The translations under genes and the position numbers were made by a program. Below, one piece after another: positions 33,545 through 43,655 of a DNA stretch of 64,000 nucleotides; within the stretch, counting starts at the first letter, position 1, and each line of letters starts with the position of its first letter. Origin of the DNA: Raffaelea ambrosiae (Eukaryota > Ascomycota > Sordariomycetes > Ophiostomatales > Ophiostomataceae); NCBI GenBank assembly GCA_002778195.1, contig PCDI01000004.1, forward strand, positions 3,136,226 through 3,200,225, read 5' to 3'. Below the pieces are notes generated by a model. That model saw only the letters and a program-made list of their open reading frames with translations, searched no databases and had not been told where the DNA came from.

Positions 33545-35396
33545 ATGCCACCCAAGGGCAAGGCCGGACAGAAGGCCAAGGGTACATGTGAGCTCCCGAG
33601 GACACTCTCGATCAACTCTGCCTGGTTTTCAAATACTGATCTACCCACCAAAGCAGCATCATCCCCAGCACCAGCAGCGTCCGCAGCCTCGCAGCCTCCA
33701 GCGAAGCCGCCCAGCACCATCCACGAGCAGACCCGTGAACGGTTCTACCAGGGGAGACCATACGAACGGGCCATTGAGAAGGTCGGCATCAGCGGTCTCT
33801 CGTCTGCCGATCGGACAGCGTGGGCCAGTGCCCAGTTCCTCGGCGCATCCGCCTCGTCCCTGTCCAAGAGCAGGGCACAGCTCTCCAACAAGGCGACCAA
33901 GGAGCTCTGGAAGCACGCCAACGAAGCCAGTCTTCCTCTCCGGGCGATAAAGAAGCCGCCCCCAGCACCACCCACACCCTCCGTCTGGGGCCGTGATAGA
34001 TCCGGCCGCGACGTGGGCGACTACTCGCTCAGCGACTTCCGCCAGAGAAACGCCAAGCGCTTACGACTGACCGGCCTCGAGGTTGCTCACTACGCCTTTG
34101 TGGCCCGACGAAGCGCCTGTCGCAGGAACGACAGCCTCTCAGAAACCATCACATCAGCCGACATACAAGAGGAGAGACAGCGCCGCGGCGAGATTGCGAC
34201 TCTGCGAATGGAGCTGTACGGCCAACGCACAAGCGGATCCTATGCTCAGGATCCGGAGTGGGACGATGTCGAGCCGGTGCCCATTGACGAGCCGGAGGGT
34301 GCTCTGGCGGCCATTGCCTATCCAGAGGCATACGCAGAGGGTGAGTGTTGGATCCAGTCTCCCCCGGTTGTTTTTCAGAGAGCAGCTTGCTGACCGTTAC
34401 GTAACAGCGATATCCTACCTGCGAGCAGTGATGGCCAAGCAGGAATACTCGAAGCGCGTTCTCCGCCTGACCGAGGACATCATCTCCCAAAACCCGGCCC
34501 ACTACACCGTCTGGCTCTACCGCTTCGCCGTCGTCAACGCCCTTCAACTGCCGGCCACCGACGAGATCGCCTGGCTCAACCAGGTCGCTCTTGAAAACCT
34601 CAAAAACTACCAGATTTGGCACCACCGCTATCTGTTGGCGGAGTACTACTACCCGCAGATTGCCGACTCGCCCGAGCGCGTGACCGAATTTGCCCGCAGC
34701 GAAATGCAGTTCCTGACCGACATCCTGGCCGAGGACACCAAGAACTATCACGTCTGGTCCTACCGCCAGTACCTCGTCCGCAAGCTGGGCTACTGGACCG
34801 ACGACGAGCGCTACTCCATTGAGGCGTTCATTCGCCAGGACGTGCGCAACAACTCGGCCTGGTCGCACCGTTTTTTCCTGGTATTCTCGGACCCGGCTGT
34901 ATCGTCGTCGTCGTCGGCGGCGGCTGTGGCGGAGGCGGCGGGGGATGCCCCGTCAAAAGAAGGAGACGCTGACCTCAACAGCGCTATGGGCAAGCTGAAC
35001 GTCACCCACGACCCAGCCGTGCCAGCGGCCATCATCGACCGTGAAGTGCAGTACGCGGAGGACCAGATCCTCAAGGCACCGCAGAATGAGAGCCCTTGGA
35101 ACTACCTGCGGGGCGTGTTGACCAAGGGCAACCGGCCTTTGGCGTCCATTGAGGCATTTGCTGCGCAGTTTGTGTCCCATATTGGCCGCACGGCCCAAGA
35201 GGACATTGTGTCCGAGACGGTCAAGAGCACGCACGCGATGGACGTGCTAGCGGCGATCTATGCCGAGAAGGGCGACAAGGAACAGGCAGAGCTGTACCTG
35301 AAGCGGCTGGCCGAGAAGTGGGATCCGATCCGGGCAGGCTACTGGGCCTACCGGATACAGCAAGTGCAGCACGGGGATGCGGCAGCTGCAGCGTAG
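33545..35396 (+). CDS. RAM2: Protein farnesyltransferase/geranylgeranyltransferase I alpha subunit, with N-terminal extension
   Basis: Shared alpha subunit of the two CAAX prenyltransferases, partnering with the Ram1 or Cdc43 beta chain; cytosolic. The certain part begins at about 34208 (MELYGQRTS, then DPEWDDVEPVP) with exons 34208-34340 and 34408-35396 (373 residues). PFTA repeats are visible as WLYRFAVVNAL, WHHRYLLAEYY, VWSYRQYLVRKL, AWSHRFFLVF and WNYLRGVL. Upstream, the same frame stays open without a stop to an ATG at 33545, adding 221 residues (594 in total). That segment is Lys/Ala/Pro-rich at first, then has ERFYQGRPYERAIEKVGISG and other sequence I do not recognise. It may be a true extension, a fusion, or a separate upstream gene whose stop I cannot see. 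A possible intron (about 33581-33655) would shorten it. Acidic and Ser-rich insert near 34890-34970. Confidence 0.88.
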
Positions 35397-35825
35397 TTTT
35401 CACGATATAGTTGTCGAATATGAAGATGCAAAAAGGGGGATTTGATCATCCAAATTTTATTTTTTCAGTTGGTTCTTCTATCCTCCCCCCCAGTGATGAT
35501 TCTTAGATTTCTTTCTTGCCTCTGGCAGAATTTGAAATGCGTTTCTTACGTTTGGTTTGCTCTTGTAATGATCCTTTTCTTTTATGACTTCGTTTTTGTT
35601 GCTTTTGTTCCTATGTCCAGAGAGAATTTCCGTTGACCTTCCAATCCATAAATAAATCAAAATAGACCGCACGCCGTAAACGCCCCTATGAAAGATTTCT
35701 TCTTTTCTGTAGTCAAGATTGTGCCGCCTCCTTTGCCTGTTTCCCCAGTTTTTTTCCCCTCGCCCAATCTCCCCCCGATTTCTTTCCCTGTCTCCCTCTA
35801 CCTTTTCCCAGTCTGCTGTGAGATG
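35397..35825. other. Convergent 3' region, no gene seen
   Basis: T-rich 429 bases between RAM2 and MTR2, which point towards each other. Only short T-rich reading frames. Consistent with two 3' UTRs. Confidence 0.6.
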
Positions 35826-36574
35826 CTACAGCGCCCGGAAGTTCTGGCTCTGGATCAGATAGCTGCTCCGCAGGCCGCGCGGCGCCCGCGCTCCGCCCAG
35901 CAGTGCATCCCAGTTCGGGACCAGCACAAACGTCTCGGTAAACGCGCCGCGCGGCGCCTCCTTGCCGCCGCCGTACTGCACGTGGCCCGTGACTTGGACC
36001 AGCAGGGACACCATTTTTTGTTGCAGGTCGCGGTTGTTTTGTCGAGAGACACCACCGCCGCCCGGCCCGGATGGCACGAGACGCTGCACCAGCTCGTCCG
36101 GGCAGGCCAGCCGGAATGTCGGGTTGAGCACGTGCACGTCGAACCCGTCGACGTCGTACCGTACGCGGTGGGCGATGGAGGAGGAGCCGTTTGTCTGAGG
36201 CACGCCGCCGCCTTCTGGTGGTACGCCGGTCCCTAGCGCCTGCGTCTCGAGCAGCTTTTCGAAATCGGGCACCGTCGGACACACCAGCCCGTTGATGACA
36301 ATGTCGGCGGCGACGGCGCCGGCTTGGGCATACTTGGCGTTGCTGTTGATGTAGAAGGAGATGAGGGGCTTCCGCTCGCTGACAGAGGAGTAGAACCAGT
36401 CGACGAAGGACTGGGCGGCTGCGCATAGAAAAAGCAGTCAGCAGGGAAACCTTTTTTTTTTTTGTTTCTTTTTCTTTCTTTGGGTAGGCGATCGATCAAT
36501 CGCACTTCGTTCCAGGAGCTTCACATACCCTCAGTGGACGTCTTCACTTCGAGCTCTTCGGCAGGAATCGCCAT
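35826..36574 (-). CDS. MTR2: mRNA export factor MTR2 (NTF2-like)
   Basis: Small subunit of the Mex67-Mtr2 mRNA export receptor (counterpart of NXT1), which carries mRNPs through the nuclear pore. Exons 36529-36574 and 35826-36418 (minus) give 212 residues. The start (MAIPAEELEVKTST) leads into AAQSFVDWFYSSV across the intron, then LISFYINSNAKYAQAG, DIVINGLVCPTVPDFEKLLE, the strand VRYDVDGFDVHVLNP and GHVQYGGG. The C-terminus GLRSSYLIQSQNFRAL is the hallmark end of NTF2-like Mtr2 proteins. A Gly/Pro-rich loop interrupts the fold. Identification rests on fold pattern and this C-terminus. Confidence 0.85.
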
Positions 36575-37201
36575 GGCTGCCGTAGAGAGAATGCGCGCGC
36601 CGGACGTGGTCCAGGCACAGAGGTAAGATGGGAGTTTGGTGGTGGTCGTGAGAATGGGGCGGCTCAAAATGCGCCAGCCGTTAGTTACACAGAAAAAGAG
36701 AAGCTTGCGGCGGCGCTTATCGCAGATATCGGGGACAAGCTCTGCGGCACGTGATTGGATTGTGCAGTTCAGCCTCAGGTCCTTGCGCACGGTCCTCCTA
36801 ATATCTCTCTCTTCTGAGCACGACAGACCAACAGATGTGTGTTAATTTTTTTATCTTTTTTTGATAAACGGCAGGACTTTGTTCATGCAGGTGCTAACCA
36901 CCTGCTAAATCCAGCAATGGGGGAGGATGGGTTTTCTAAAGATCCGATTCCGTGCAACGGCACACCCGTCCCAGTGTCTTTGTGTCCCTGGTCCTGTCTC
37001 TGCTTTTCCCGCAACCATGAGAAGACGCCCATCTAATCTCGAGCCTTGCCGTATGTAGCGTTCTGCCGAATAGTCCAAGTGAACAGACGCCCGCATTCGC
37101 CACCGCCAGGAAGCACACACAGGCTTGGTGTGCAGGAGATATACTATACTCGCCTGGAGGACCAGCCTATCTGCTACCTTCCTACACATTGAGAGACAAC
37201 C
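36575..37201. promoter_or_regulatory. Divergent intergenic region
   Basis: 627 bases between MTR2 (minus) and the gluconokinase-like gene (plus). No coding signal seen. It presumably holds both promoters. Confidence 0.5.
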
Positions 37202-37846
37202 ATGTCCGGCCCGCAGCCTGAAGCCGACCCCCCTCACGACTGCTATGTCGTTATTCTCTCCGGGACGCATGTCACCGGCAAAGAATCGCTGGCCGTGTCC
37301 CTTGCAGAGGTTCTTCACACCAACTGGATCAAGGCCGAGATGGTCCATACTGCCGCCGGATTTGGTGCCCGTTCGCAAGCGCGGAAGGACTACAGCTTCG
37401 ACGAGGTGTTTGACCGCATCTGGTTCACCAAGCTCCTCCGGCTCGGCTTCCTGGCTGATCGGGGCTTGTCGGGGGGAAAGCCCGACGGCACGAGAACGGC
37501 CGCGCCGCCACGCAAGCCAGACAGCCCGGCGGCGGCACTTATCACCTGCTACGCCATGCGGCCTCCCGTGCGCACCGCGATGCGGAAAAGCATGTGGTCA
37601 CACGGAATCAAGCCCGTCTTTGTGATCATGCAGATCACCAAAGAGACACTATCCGGCAGGACACTGGGTGCCGAGACACCGGAGCTGGCCGAGCGCATCA
37701 TGGGCGAGAAGATTGCCGACTTGGAGGAGCCACTGGAGGATGAGACCGATGTGATTATGATTGACTCGACAAAGGATGTCGATGAGCTGTTCACTGAAAT
37801 CCAGCGGGGCATTCGCGAGAAACTGGGCGTCCAGCAGTTGCCGTGA
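37202..37846 (+). CDS. Gluconokinase-like P-loop protein
   Basis: Single-exon 214-residue protein with a kinase-type P-loop fold. The N-terminal strand CYVVILSGTHVTGKESLAV resembles the phosphate-binding loop of gluconate and shikimate kinases, but the motif reads GTHVTGKES: after Gly-Lys comes Glu28, then Ser29, so the canonical Lys-Ser/Thr pair is displaced. The later regions ALITCYAMRPPVR and VFVIMQITKETLSGR fit the strand and lid (Arg-rich) parts of gluconokinases, followed by DVIMIDSTKDVDEL near the C-terminus. Gluconate phosphorylation is a plausible activity but not proven. It lies just left of the DUF3328 gene cluster, with no evidence that it belongs to it. Confidence 0.65.
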   Translation: MSGPQPEADPPHDCYVVILSGTHVTGKESLAVSLAEVLHTNWIKAEMVHTAAGFGARSQARKDYSFDEVFDRIWFTKLLRLGFLADRGLSGGKPDGTRTAAPPRKPDSPAAALITCYAMRPPVRTAMRKSMWSHGIKPVFVIMQITKETLSGRTLGAETPELAERIMGEKIADLEEPLEDETDVIMIDSTKDVDELFTEIQRGIREKLGVQQLP

Positions 37847-38080
37847 CAGCAGTTGCCATGGACACAGCAATCGCCGGGCATGCTACCAGCGAGCGACAAC
37901 ATGGCCGACAGGTGAAAGACAGCTGTGATCTTCTCGAGATTCTGTGCCATTTGATGGATAGTTTCTTTCTATGTATGGGGTTCTGGGGCGGGGGCCATTC
38001 TTGACTACTCGAAGAGTGCACGTCGTATGTTTCAGCTTCTAAAAAAGTTGTGCCTATGGGTTTTGCTATTCCTCTTGTTC

Positions 38081-38776
38081 CTATGAACAAAAATGATATC
38101 CAACCGTCAACTTAATATTGATCTTGTCCCACGGATGTTCCATTGGGTTGGCCAGCCATTCCTGGCAGTGGATGGCATGATGCGTTTCCATGTCACGGTT
38201 TGTCATTTTCAAGCCTGCTGCCTTCGCCTCGTCGCCCTGGTTCTCTACCATGCGAAAGAACTTTCTCTGGTAAAAAGCACAATGCCAGTAGTGTTGTCCC
38301 CAAGTGGAATAGAGATCATTCCGCGTGCCAGTCAAGACAGCGTCCAGCGGAACCTCCTCCCACGAAGAAGTGTTCGTGTAGTAGTGCCAGCCCTCTTTGG
38401 CATGCAGAGCCAAGAACTCGTCGTTGAGGCCTTGGTCGTAGCAGCTTGGAGGCACCCAGCTGTAAGACCACAGCTGGAACTTGCAATGGTTCGCAATAGC
38501 AGATGTGTGGTTCCAGCCACAAGACGTAGTCACTGGGGAGGTGTGAGGCGAAGAAGCCTCTGAGGTGGATCTGGTGTTGTGGCACCATACGATCAACCAG
38601 AGGAGGGACGAAAGAACAGCTCCCACGAAAATGGATGCTGACGAAACGAGCCAAATGCGTCGGTGGTTGTACATCCGGAGCTGGTCACAGGATGTCCTTC
38701 CTGCTTCTTCTGAAGAACCTTCGTCCGGAGTTAAAATGAAGGGGACTCTTTCATCATCCTTGGCTGGTGATGCCAT
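38081..38776 (-). CDS. DUF3328 / UstYa-like oxidase-type protein (copy A)
   Basis: Membrane-anchored member of the DUF3328 (UstYa-like) family; UstYa-type proteins cyclise ribosomal peptides by oxidative side-chain linkage in the secretory pathway. Single exon, 231 residues. An N-terminal cytosolic part (1-40), one membrane helix (about 42-64) and a luminal domain are seen. The two histidine-cysteine motifs of the family are HYWHC (162-166) and HAIHC (200-204, in ETHHAIHCQEWL). Cysteines at 86, 98 and 112 and the WSYSWVPPSC segment match copy D. It is the left-most of five such genes. Reaction and substrate are inferred from the family and the neighbouring precursor gene only. Confidence 0.85.
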   Translation of the reverse strand: MASPAKDDERVPFILTPDEGSSEEAGRTSCDQLRMYNHRRIWLVSSASIFVGAVLSSLLWLIVWCHNTRSTSEASSPHTSPVTTSCGWNHTSAIANHCKFQLWSYSWVPPSCYDQGLNDEFLALHAKEGWHYYTNTSSWEEVPLDAVLTGTRNDLYSTWGQHYWHCAFYQRKFFRMVENQGDEAKAAGLKMTNRDMETHHAIHCQEWLANPMEHPWDKINIKLTVGYHFCS

Positions 38777-39837
38777 TTTTTTTTGTTGCAGACAAACAAG
38801 AATAGGGTTGGTTTTGGTTGGAATAGCTGTTCAGTGTGAGAAACACAGCCAACCTGTAATGTCTCATACCGATGGCCAACAGCGCATACATCCAGAATGG
38901 GTTTTTCTTTCTTTTTTTTTTCTTTTTTTTTTCTTTTTTTTCCCACGGTAGCAGAGCTCCGTGCCCTAGGAGACTCGGAATATCCCGGTGTTCATGGATG
39001 TTGGCTACTTTGGAAGCTGGTCCCGAAATCGTGATCGCGACCACAGGCCTAATCTCTTCTCATCTCTTGCTCGTGAAGGATTGTGTACCGAGGTCATCTG
39101 CATTTGGTATCAAAGCGATTTGCACCCCAACATGCCATATCAAGCAGGTGGGTGCCAGAAGGATTGCGCCGATCTTGACGAGCGTGATGAGGCGCAAGCT
39201 TTTGTGTCAAGCTTCGTGGCACATCACAGTTGGTCATCGGCACAGCGGTTCGGACCCGCCCAGCTTGAGACGGCACTAACGTAGGGAAGTCGCATTGGAA
39301 GTCCGGTAGACGCGGCACGGCAAGGCTAGCGGTGCATCACGACCCACCCGTTCTGTGTGCAGGCTGCACGCCAATGCAAATGGTTGCGTAGCCCTATCTG
39401 AAAGAGACAGATCTGTCACGAACTGGGACATTTTAGCGATAATTAAGCGGGAATGAGTCCAGAGGGCTACGTCGGCCCGTTGCAAGGGGCGGTTCACGAG
39501 GGGCTGCAGAGTACTTTTGTAACGGGAAACCAAAAAAAAAAATCAACCTAAGCACTGTCACTTTCTTATCCGGCTATCAGAAAGATGCACGTCTTCAATC
39601 CCTGATGCCGAACGAAATATGACACAAGAAAGCGGCGAGTACTAGCCCGTCTTGGGGATCTGTGCGTTCATGTATCGGTATCCATGTGTGGTGGTGGTCT
39701 TTGAGAAAAGACTTAGTTTCACGTCTTCAAATGAGAAAACATTGTTTCATTGTGTTAAAAAAGCAACCTACACAAGAAGAAAGAAAGCGTATGCCAACAA
39801 AAGATACAGCAGAAACAGAACAACTCGTGCCGTGACA
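38777..39837. other. Intergenic in the DUF3328 cluster
   Basis: About 1.06 kb between divergent copies A and B. It includes a T-rich run near 38905-38940. I looked for a second small secreted peptide and saw none: no short frame combines a signal peptide with dibasic-separated repeats. Confidence 0.5.
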
Positions 39838-40710
39838 ATGACTTCTCACGATTCAAAGCGTGGAGGCGTGCTCGGCAACTACCAAAAGTATGAAGAAACA
39901 AAGCTGTTTTATTTTTTTTACGTCATAGAACTGTACTGACAGCCTGGCACAGGTTAGAAAACGGCACCGATGAGGAAGCATTAGACCATGACCAATGCTG
40001 CGATGATGGCATGGACGCTTCATTGCGATGCCACTCTCCTCGCCGTTCAGCAGCCTCCAAGGTGCTTAGAATGTTCGCTTGGGCGCTCGTTGTGCTCCTG
40101 TCTTTGTGGGGAGCGGTCAGCATCGTTCAGACCATCGCTCACCAAGTTTCCCTTGCCCACAATCGCAAGTTGCAAGAAGCACATCGTGGCTGCTACTGTG
40201 GAACCAGCTCCGCGGAGGCCAAGGCCATGGGATGCAAATATGACTCGCTGGCAGCAGCATGGCTGCCGGACCACTGCCGAGACGACGAGTTGACCGAGGA
40301 ATTTGACCACTCGGGGGATGGCCCAAACGGCACGGTATGTTCTTTCCCTTGCATTGACAGGCTTTCCAAACCAGCACCGTACATACAAGGACACAAAAGA
40401 ACTAATGGCGAGCCTGCTGCAGTGGCTTTACTGGAGAGACAAACACCACACGATCCCCATTGCGGTGGAAGAGATACAGTATCTAGGGGACACTCCGGGT
40501 CAGAGGTTCCACATGGATTATCGATGGCACGAAGTTCACTGTCTCTTTTACTGGAGGAAAGAACATCGCTTCCGTTTCAACGGCAAGACCCTAGACCCCA
40601 GGTCGGACTCAGAGGCACACATCAAGCACTGCGGAGATGTCTGGGACCGGAAAGCTACATATGGTACGGGCACCGTATCTGGCGTCGTGTTTGACACCAA
40701 CTCCGAGTGA
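39838..40710 (+). CDS. DUF3328 / UstYa-like oxidase-type protein (copy B)
   Basis: Three exons, 39838-39887, 39953-40334 and 40423-40710, give 239 residues. The second intron is placed at 40335-40422 because it has a CTAAT branch site and restores the family pattern GPNGT-WLYW; an alternative 40-base intron ending at 40374 is also in frame but very short. There is one membrane helix (about 56-77), then CGTSSAEAKAMGCKYDSL (99-116) and WLPDHC. HEVHC lies at 180-184 in RWHEVHCLFYWRK and HIKHC at 210-214. These are the paired HxxHC motifs typical of UstYa-type proteins. Predicted type II membrane protein of the secretory pathway, likely acting on the neighbouring precursor peptide. Confidence 0.85.
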
Positions 40711-41364
40711 TTGCAAAGCAAGGCTGACTATGAGAAGGTATCTCGGTTTACTTGGACCCAAACAGCTTCTACGGGAAGTTTGAATTTAGAGACCCCAACA
40801 TTCCGTGAATTTGAACTGTATGCAGGTTTTCCGCCGCCAGTGGCTTCTCTAATTATATTTAGATAGACAGTCTACGTAGAACAGAATTGAAGCCATCTAG
40901 AAACGAGAACAACTGCGCAGGGGATATCGTGTCCTGTGTCCCGGCGGGCAAATTGAAGTAAGTGCTCATAGCAGCGGTGCGATGCCCAATTCGTCTTCCC
41001 TGCGACTGTCTCCGGCGATGGTGGGCTCTTTCAAGGACCACACGCACCAGAAAGTCCCGCAGGCGACTTGCTGCATGGCTGAACCAAGGATCGAGTCCCC
41101 GGTTATTCGCCGCTTGTTGATAAGCACTGCCTGGATCCGATGTGACGACTTGCCAGAGGTGCACGTGCATACACCATCTACTACACTCCATCGAGGGCGG
41201 GTTGACATCACTTACATAATTGTTTCAACTGCCATGTTCTTTCTGTCTTCGTAGACGAACTTTCCAAAGTGCAACGCATATTCCTCCTCAAGCTTTGTTT
41301 TCCTGATCTCACCCCCATAACCACCGGCCTTTCTTAGACATTATCTTCTCACAGATTGCAAACC
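40711..41364. other. Intergenic in the DUF3328 cluster
   Basis: 654 bases between copies B and C, same strand. Only short frames without recognisable features. Probably the terminator of B and the promoter of C. Confidence 0.5.
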
Positions 41365-42135
41365 ATGGCATCTTTGTTCAAAAAGTCGTGGTTCAAATAC
41401 ACCGCGCTGAACTACACAACAGACGCTGAAGAAAACAAAACATACGCAAGCGATAGCTCTGATGATGGGCTTGTCATGCCACTCAAGAGAAGAGACAACA
41501 GCCACTTTGGCTCCAGCGTTCGACTCTTTGTGGTTCTTCTCGGTGGGATCGCCATTGGACTTACCATAGCCTTTGGCGTCCAGTCAACCATATCGTCTGC
41601 TTCATCCAAGACTCTGCCGGCTCCCTCACGCAACGGGTACCACGTCACCAAGATTGTCGACGGCCAGGCGGTCGAAGGCACCCAGTGTGGTGACTCGTGG
41701 CAAGAGGCCAAGGCTATGGGCTGCGTCTACGACATTCTGGCATCGCGGTGGTACGCCCCCGAGTGCTTTGACAAGGAGTCGTTCGACGCCATGATGGCTG
41801 AGCCCGGCACCAACTGGACCTGGTACTCAGACAAGGAACATACCATTCAGGTGCCTACCGAGATGGCCGAGAATGGCGAGTTTGAGCTGCTTTTCCCACT
41901 CCACAACTTCCACAAGATCCATTGCCTGTATCTCTGGCGGAAGATGCACCACGCGCTCCTGAACAATCTGCCTCTGGACGACGACCTCATGGCCGAAGAC
42001 CACACAATTCACTGCACCAAGAACCTGCTGACCTGGCCGGACCCGAACGTCCACGAGCTCGCATCGATTGCACACGCTGGGAGGCCCTTCTGTCGGCGGA
42101 ACCCGCTGGGGGTGATGCCGCTCGAGTTGGTTTGA
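41365..42135 (+). CDS. DUF3328 / UstYa-like oxidase-type protein (copy C)
   Basis: Single exon, 256 residues from an ATG in good context (AACCATGG). A second in-frame ATG lies nine bases upstream. Cytosolic N-terminus, one membrane helix (about 53-72), then a luminal domain. CGDSWQEAKAMGCVYDIL (108-125) and RWYAPEC match copy B closely, showing that the two are paralogues. The paired motifs are HKIHC (183-187, in NFHKIHCLYLWRK) and HTIHC (213-217). A WTWY segment (151-154) is in the place of the conserved W-x-Y-W. It shares strand and direction with copy B and with the precursor gene 1 kb downstream. Confidence 0.88.
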   Translation: MASLFKKSWFKYTALNYTTDAEENKTYASDSSDDGLVMPLKRRDNSHFGSSVRLFVVLLGGIAIGLTIAFGVQSTISSASSKTLPAPSRNGYHVTKIVDGQAVEGTQCGDSWQEAKAMGCVYDILASRWYAPECFDKESFDAMMAEPGTNWTWYSDKEHTIQVPTEMAENGEFELLFPLHNFHKIHCLYLWRKMHHALLNNLPLDDDLMAEDHTIHCTKNLLTWPDPNVHELASIAHAGRPFCRRNPLGVMPLELV

Positions 42136-43163
42136 AAATCGATTTCAGGTTATCATAGCCTGCCATAGTTAGTGGATGCTTGCACATGCGTGTGTAAGTG
42201 AAGATCATCTCCGTACTTAGAATGCGAAGGATGGGGCCCAATTTTTTTCTCGACACGGGCTATTATAGCCCGATTGGGCTCAATGCGTCCCGCTACAGCG
42301 CAGGAAACCCGGGGGGTGGTTAGTCAATCTTTGTTGTCTGTAACTTGTCTACAAGTGAGAGTTGTTGAAGCATAGCCGAGTTTGAGAGAGAATTTTAACG
42401 CGCAACTACTGCCAGCTTTTCCCAAGGCTCTTTGCTGCGGACCCCGGTTCATACTACCATAGTTTGTTTCCGCTCGTCCCTTTTTTTCTTTTTTTTTTCT
42501 CATCACCTTGCATTTTTTGGCGCCTTTGCCGTTCGCCAACCATCCCTCCACAGTCACTTTACAACCTGCAAGATTTGATGCTTGTCACAGTGGGGAAGCG
42601 AATAACTCAACGTACAACGCAAACGTCAACAATGCATCATGAACTTCCGTGCTGTCTCGAAGATAACAAACAGACCGACATATAGCCGACAGCGTAGTCA
42701 TGTGGCATCAAACGGCGTTGTTGACCTTCCCTTTCAAGATACGTTCAAGCTTGGTGAGATTCGCCGTGCCGGCAAAAATCCAGATTGGGGGCGTCATGGA
42801 AGGAGCACACATGTTCACGGATGTACGTTTTGGGCGCGGATAGAAAAAAAAAAGTCCAAGTAAGTGTTCAGAGGATGCCGGTTCGCCGTCTTCGGCACCT
42901 ATGGCGGGAGAATCACTACGAAACCTAGCTAGTGGAAACCCAAAGGCGTACGTTTGTCGACACACAACTCAAATTCTTTGGATAGAGCACGCCTGCTTTG
43001 TGCACAAATTCAAGACCATCTCTCTTGAGCTCTGAATCTTCCTCTTCAGGTCAGATCGTCCCAAGCCCAAACTTTGTGAATTCCAAACTTTGAATTTCCA
43101 GCATCTTATTGGCAGCTTTGTCTCAATTTCTTGTTCCATATTTTCATCCAGAACGAAACAAAA
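42136..43163. promoter_or_regulatory. Intergenic, presumed promoter of the precursor gene
   Basis: 1.03 kb between copy C and the precursor peptide gene. It contains a small inverted repeat (GGGCTATTATAGCCC, 42257-42271) and a T-rich run near 42480. The 60 bases before the precursor ATG are AT-rich with CAGAACGAAACAAAA just before the start, a good fungal initiation context. No TATA box was identified with confidence. Confidence 0.45.
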
Positions 43164-43355
43164 ATGAAGCCCTCATTCTTCTTTGGTGCTTACCTCATTG
43201 CCTACGCCTCTGCAGGCGTGATTCTTCGTGGCAGAAACCCTGACACGACTGCTACGTATCCCGTCATCGAAGAGGATATTGTCGACGTTGAAAAGAGAAA
43301 CCCGGACACGACTGCTGCGTATCCCGTTATCGAGGAGGATATTGTTGACGCTTAG
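43164..43355 (+). CDS. Candidate RiPP precursor peptide with two Tyr-containing repeats
   Basis: A 63-residue secreted peptide, single exon. Residues 1-17 form a signal peptide (MKPSFFFGAYLIAYASA). Two repeats follow: residues 25-41 (NPDTTATYPVIEEDIVD) and 46-62 (NPDTTAAYPVIEEDIVD), joined by VEKR, so Lys44-Arg45 is a classic Kex2 site. The first repeat is preceded by Arg-Gly-Arg. Only one residue differs between the repeats (Thr31/Ala52), while four of the codons differ silently, which indicates selection on the peptide. The conserved Tyr (32 and 53) followed by Pro-Val-Ile, then acidic residues, is the sort of core seen in UstYa-processed dikaritin peptides. Flanked by five DUF3328 genes. 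An upstream in-frame ATG (43131) would precede the signal peptide and is unlikely to be the start. Confidence 0.82.
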   Translation: MKPSFFFGAYLIAYASAGVILRGRNPDTTATYPVIEEDIVDVEKRNPDTTAAYPVIEEDIVDA

Positions 43356-43655
43356 TCTTTGAGTTCTCTGCCGGCATCGGTAAGTGGCTCATGTTTCTTG
43401 TGGCTTCATTGGCAGGCGTTGACCATTCTTCAAGTCCTGTCCAAGCACAGCAGGAAATCTTCTATATGAACTATTGATCTATGCAAATAGTTGTTGATTT
43501 GGACGAGACTCTTGTCGCTGAACTTTCAAGATCTGTTGGAAAGAATGGTTTTATAACAGGGCGAATTATGCCGCAACTGTATATGTATCTAGATACCTAT
43601 TCAGTTCAACTTCTCTACAGAAATTAACACGTCCACCCGCCAAGACAAAAACACC

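Noticed and set aside
40335..40374. 40-base intron in copy B
   Set aside because: In frame, but shorter than normal fungal introns. The acceptor at 40422 has a CTAAT branch site and restores the family sequence.
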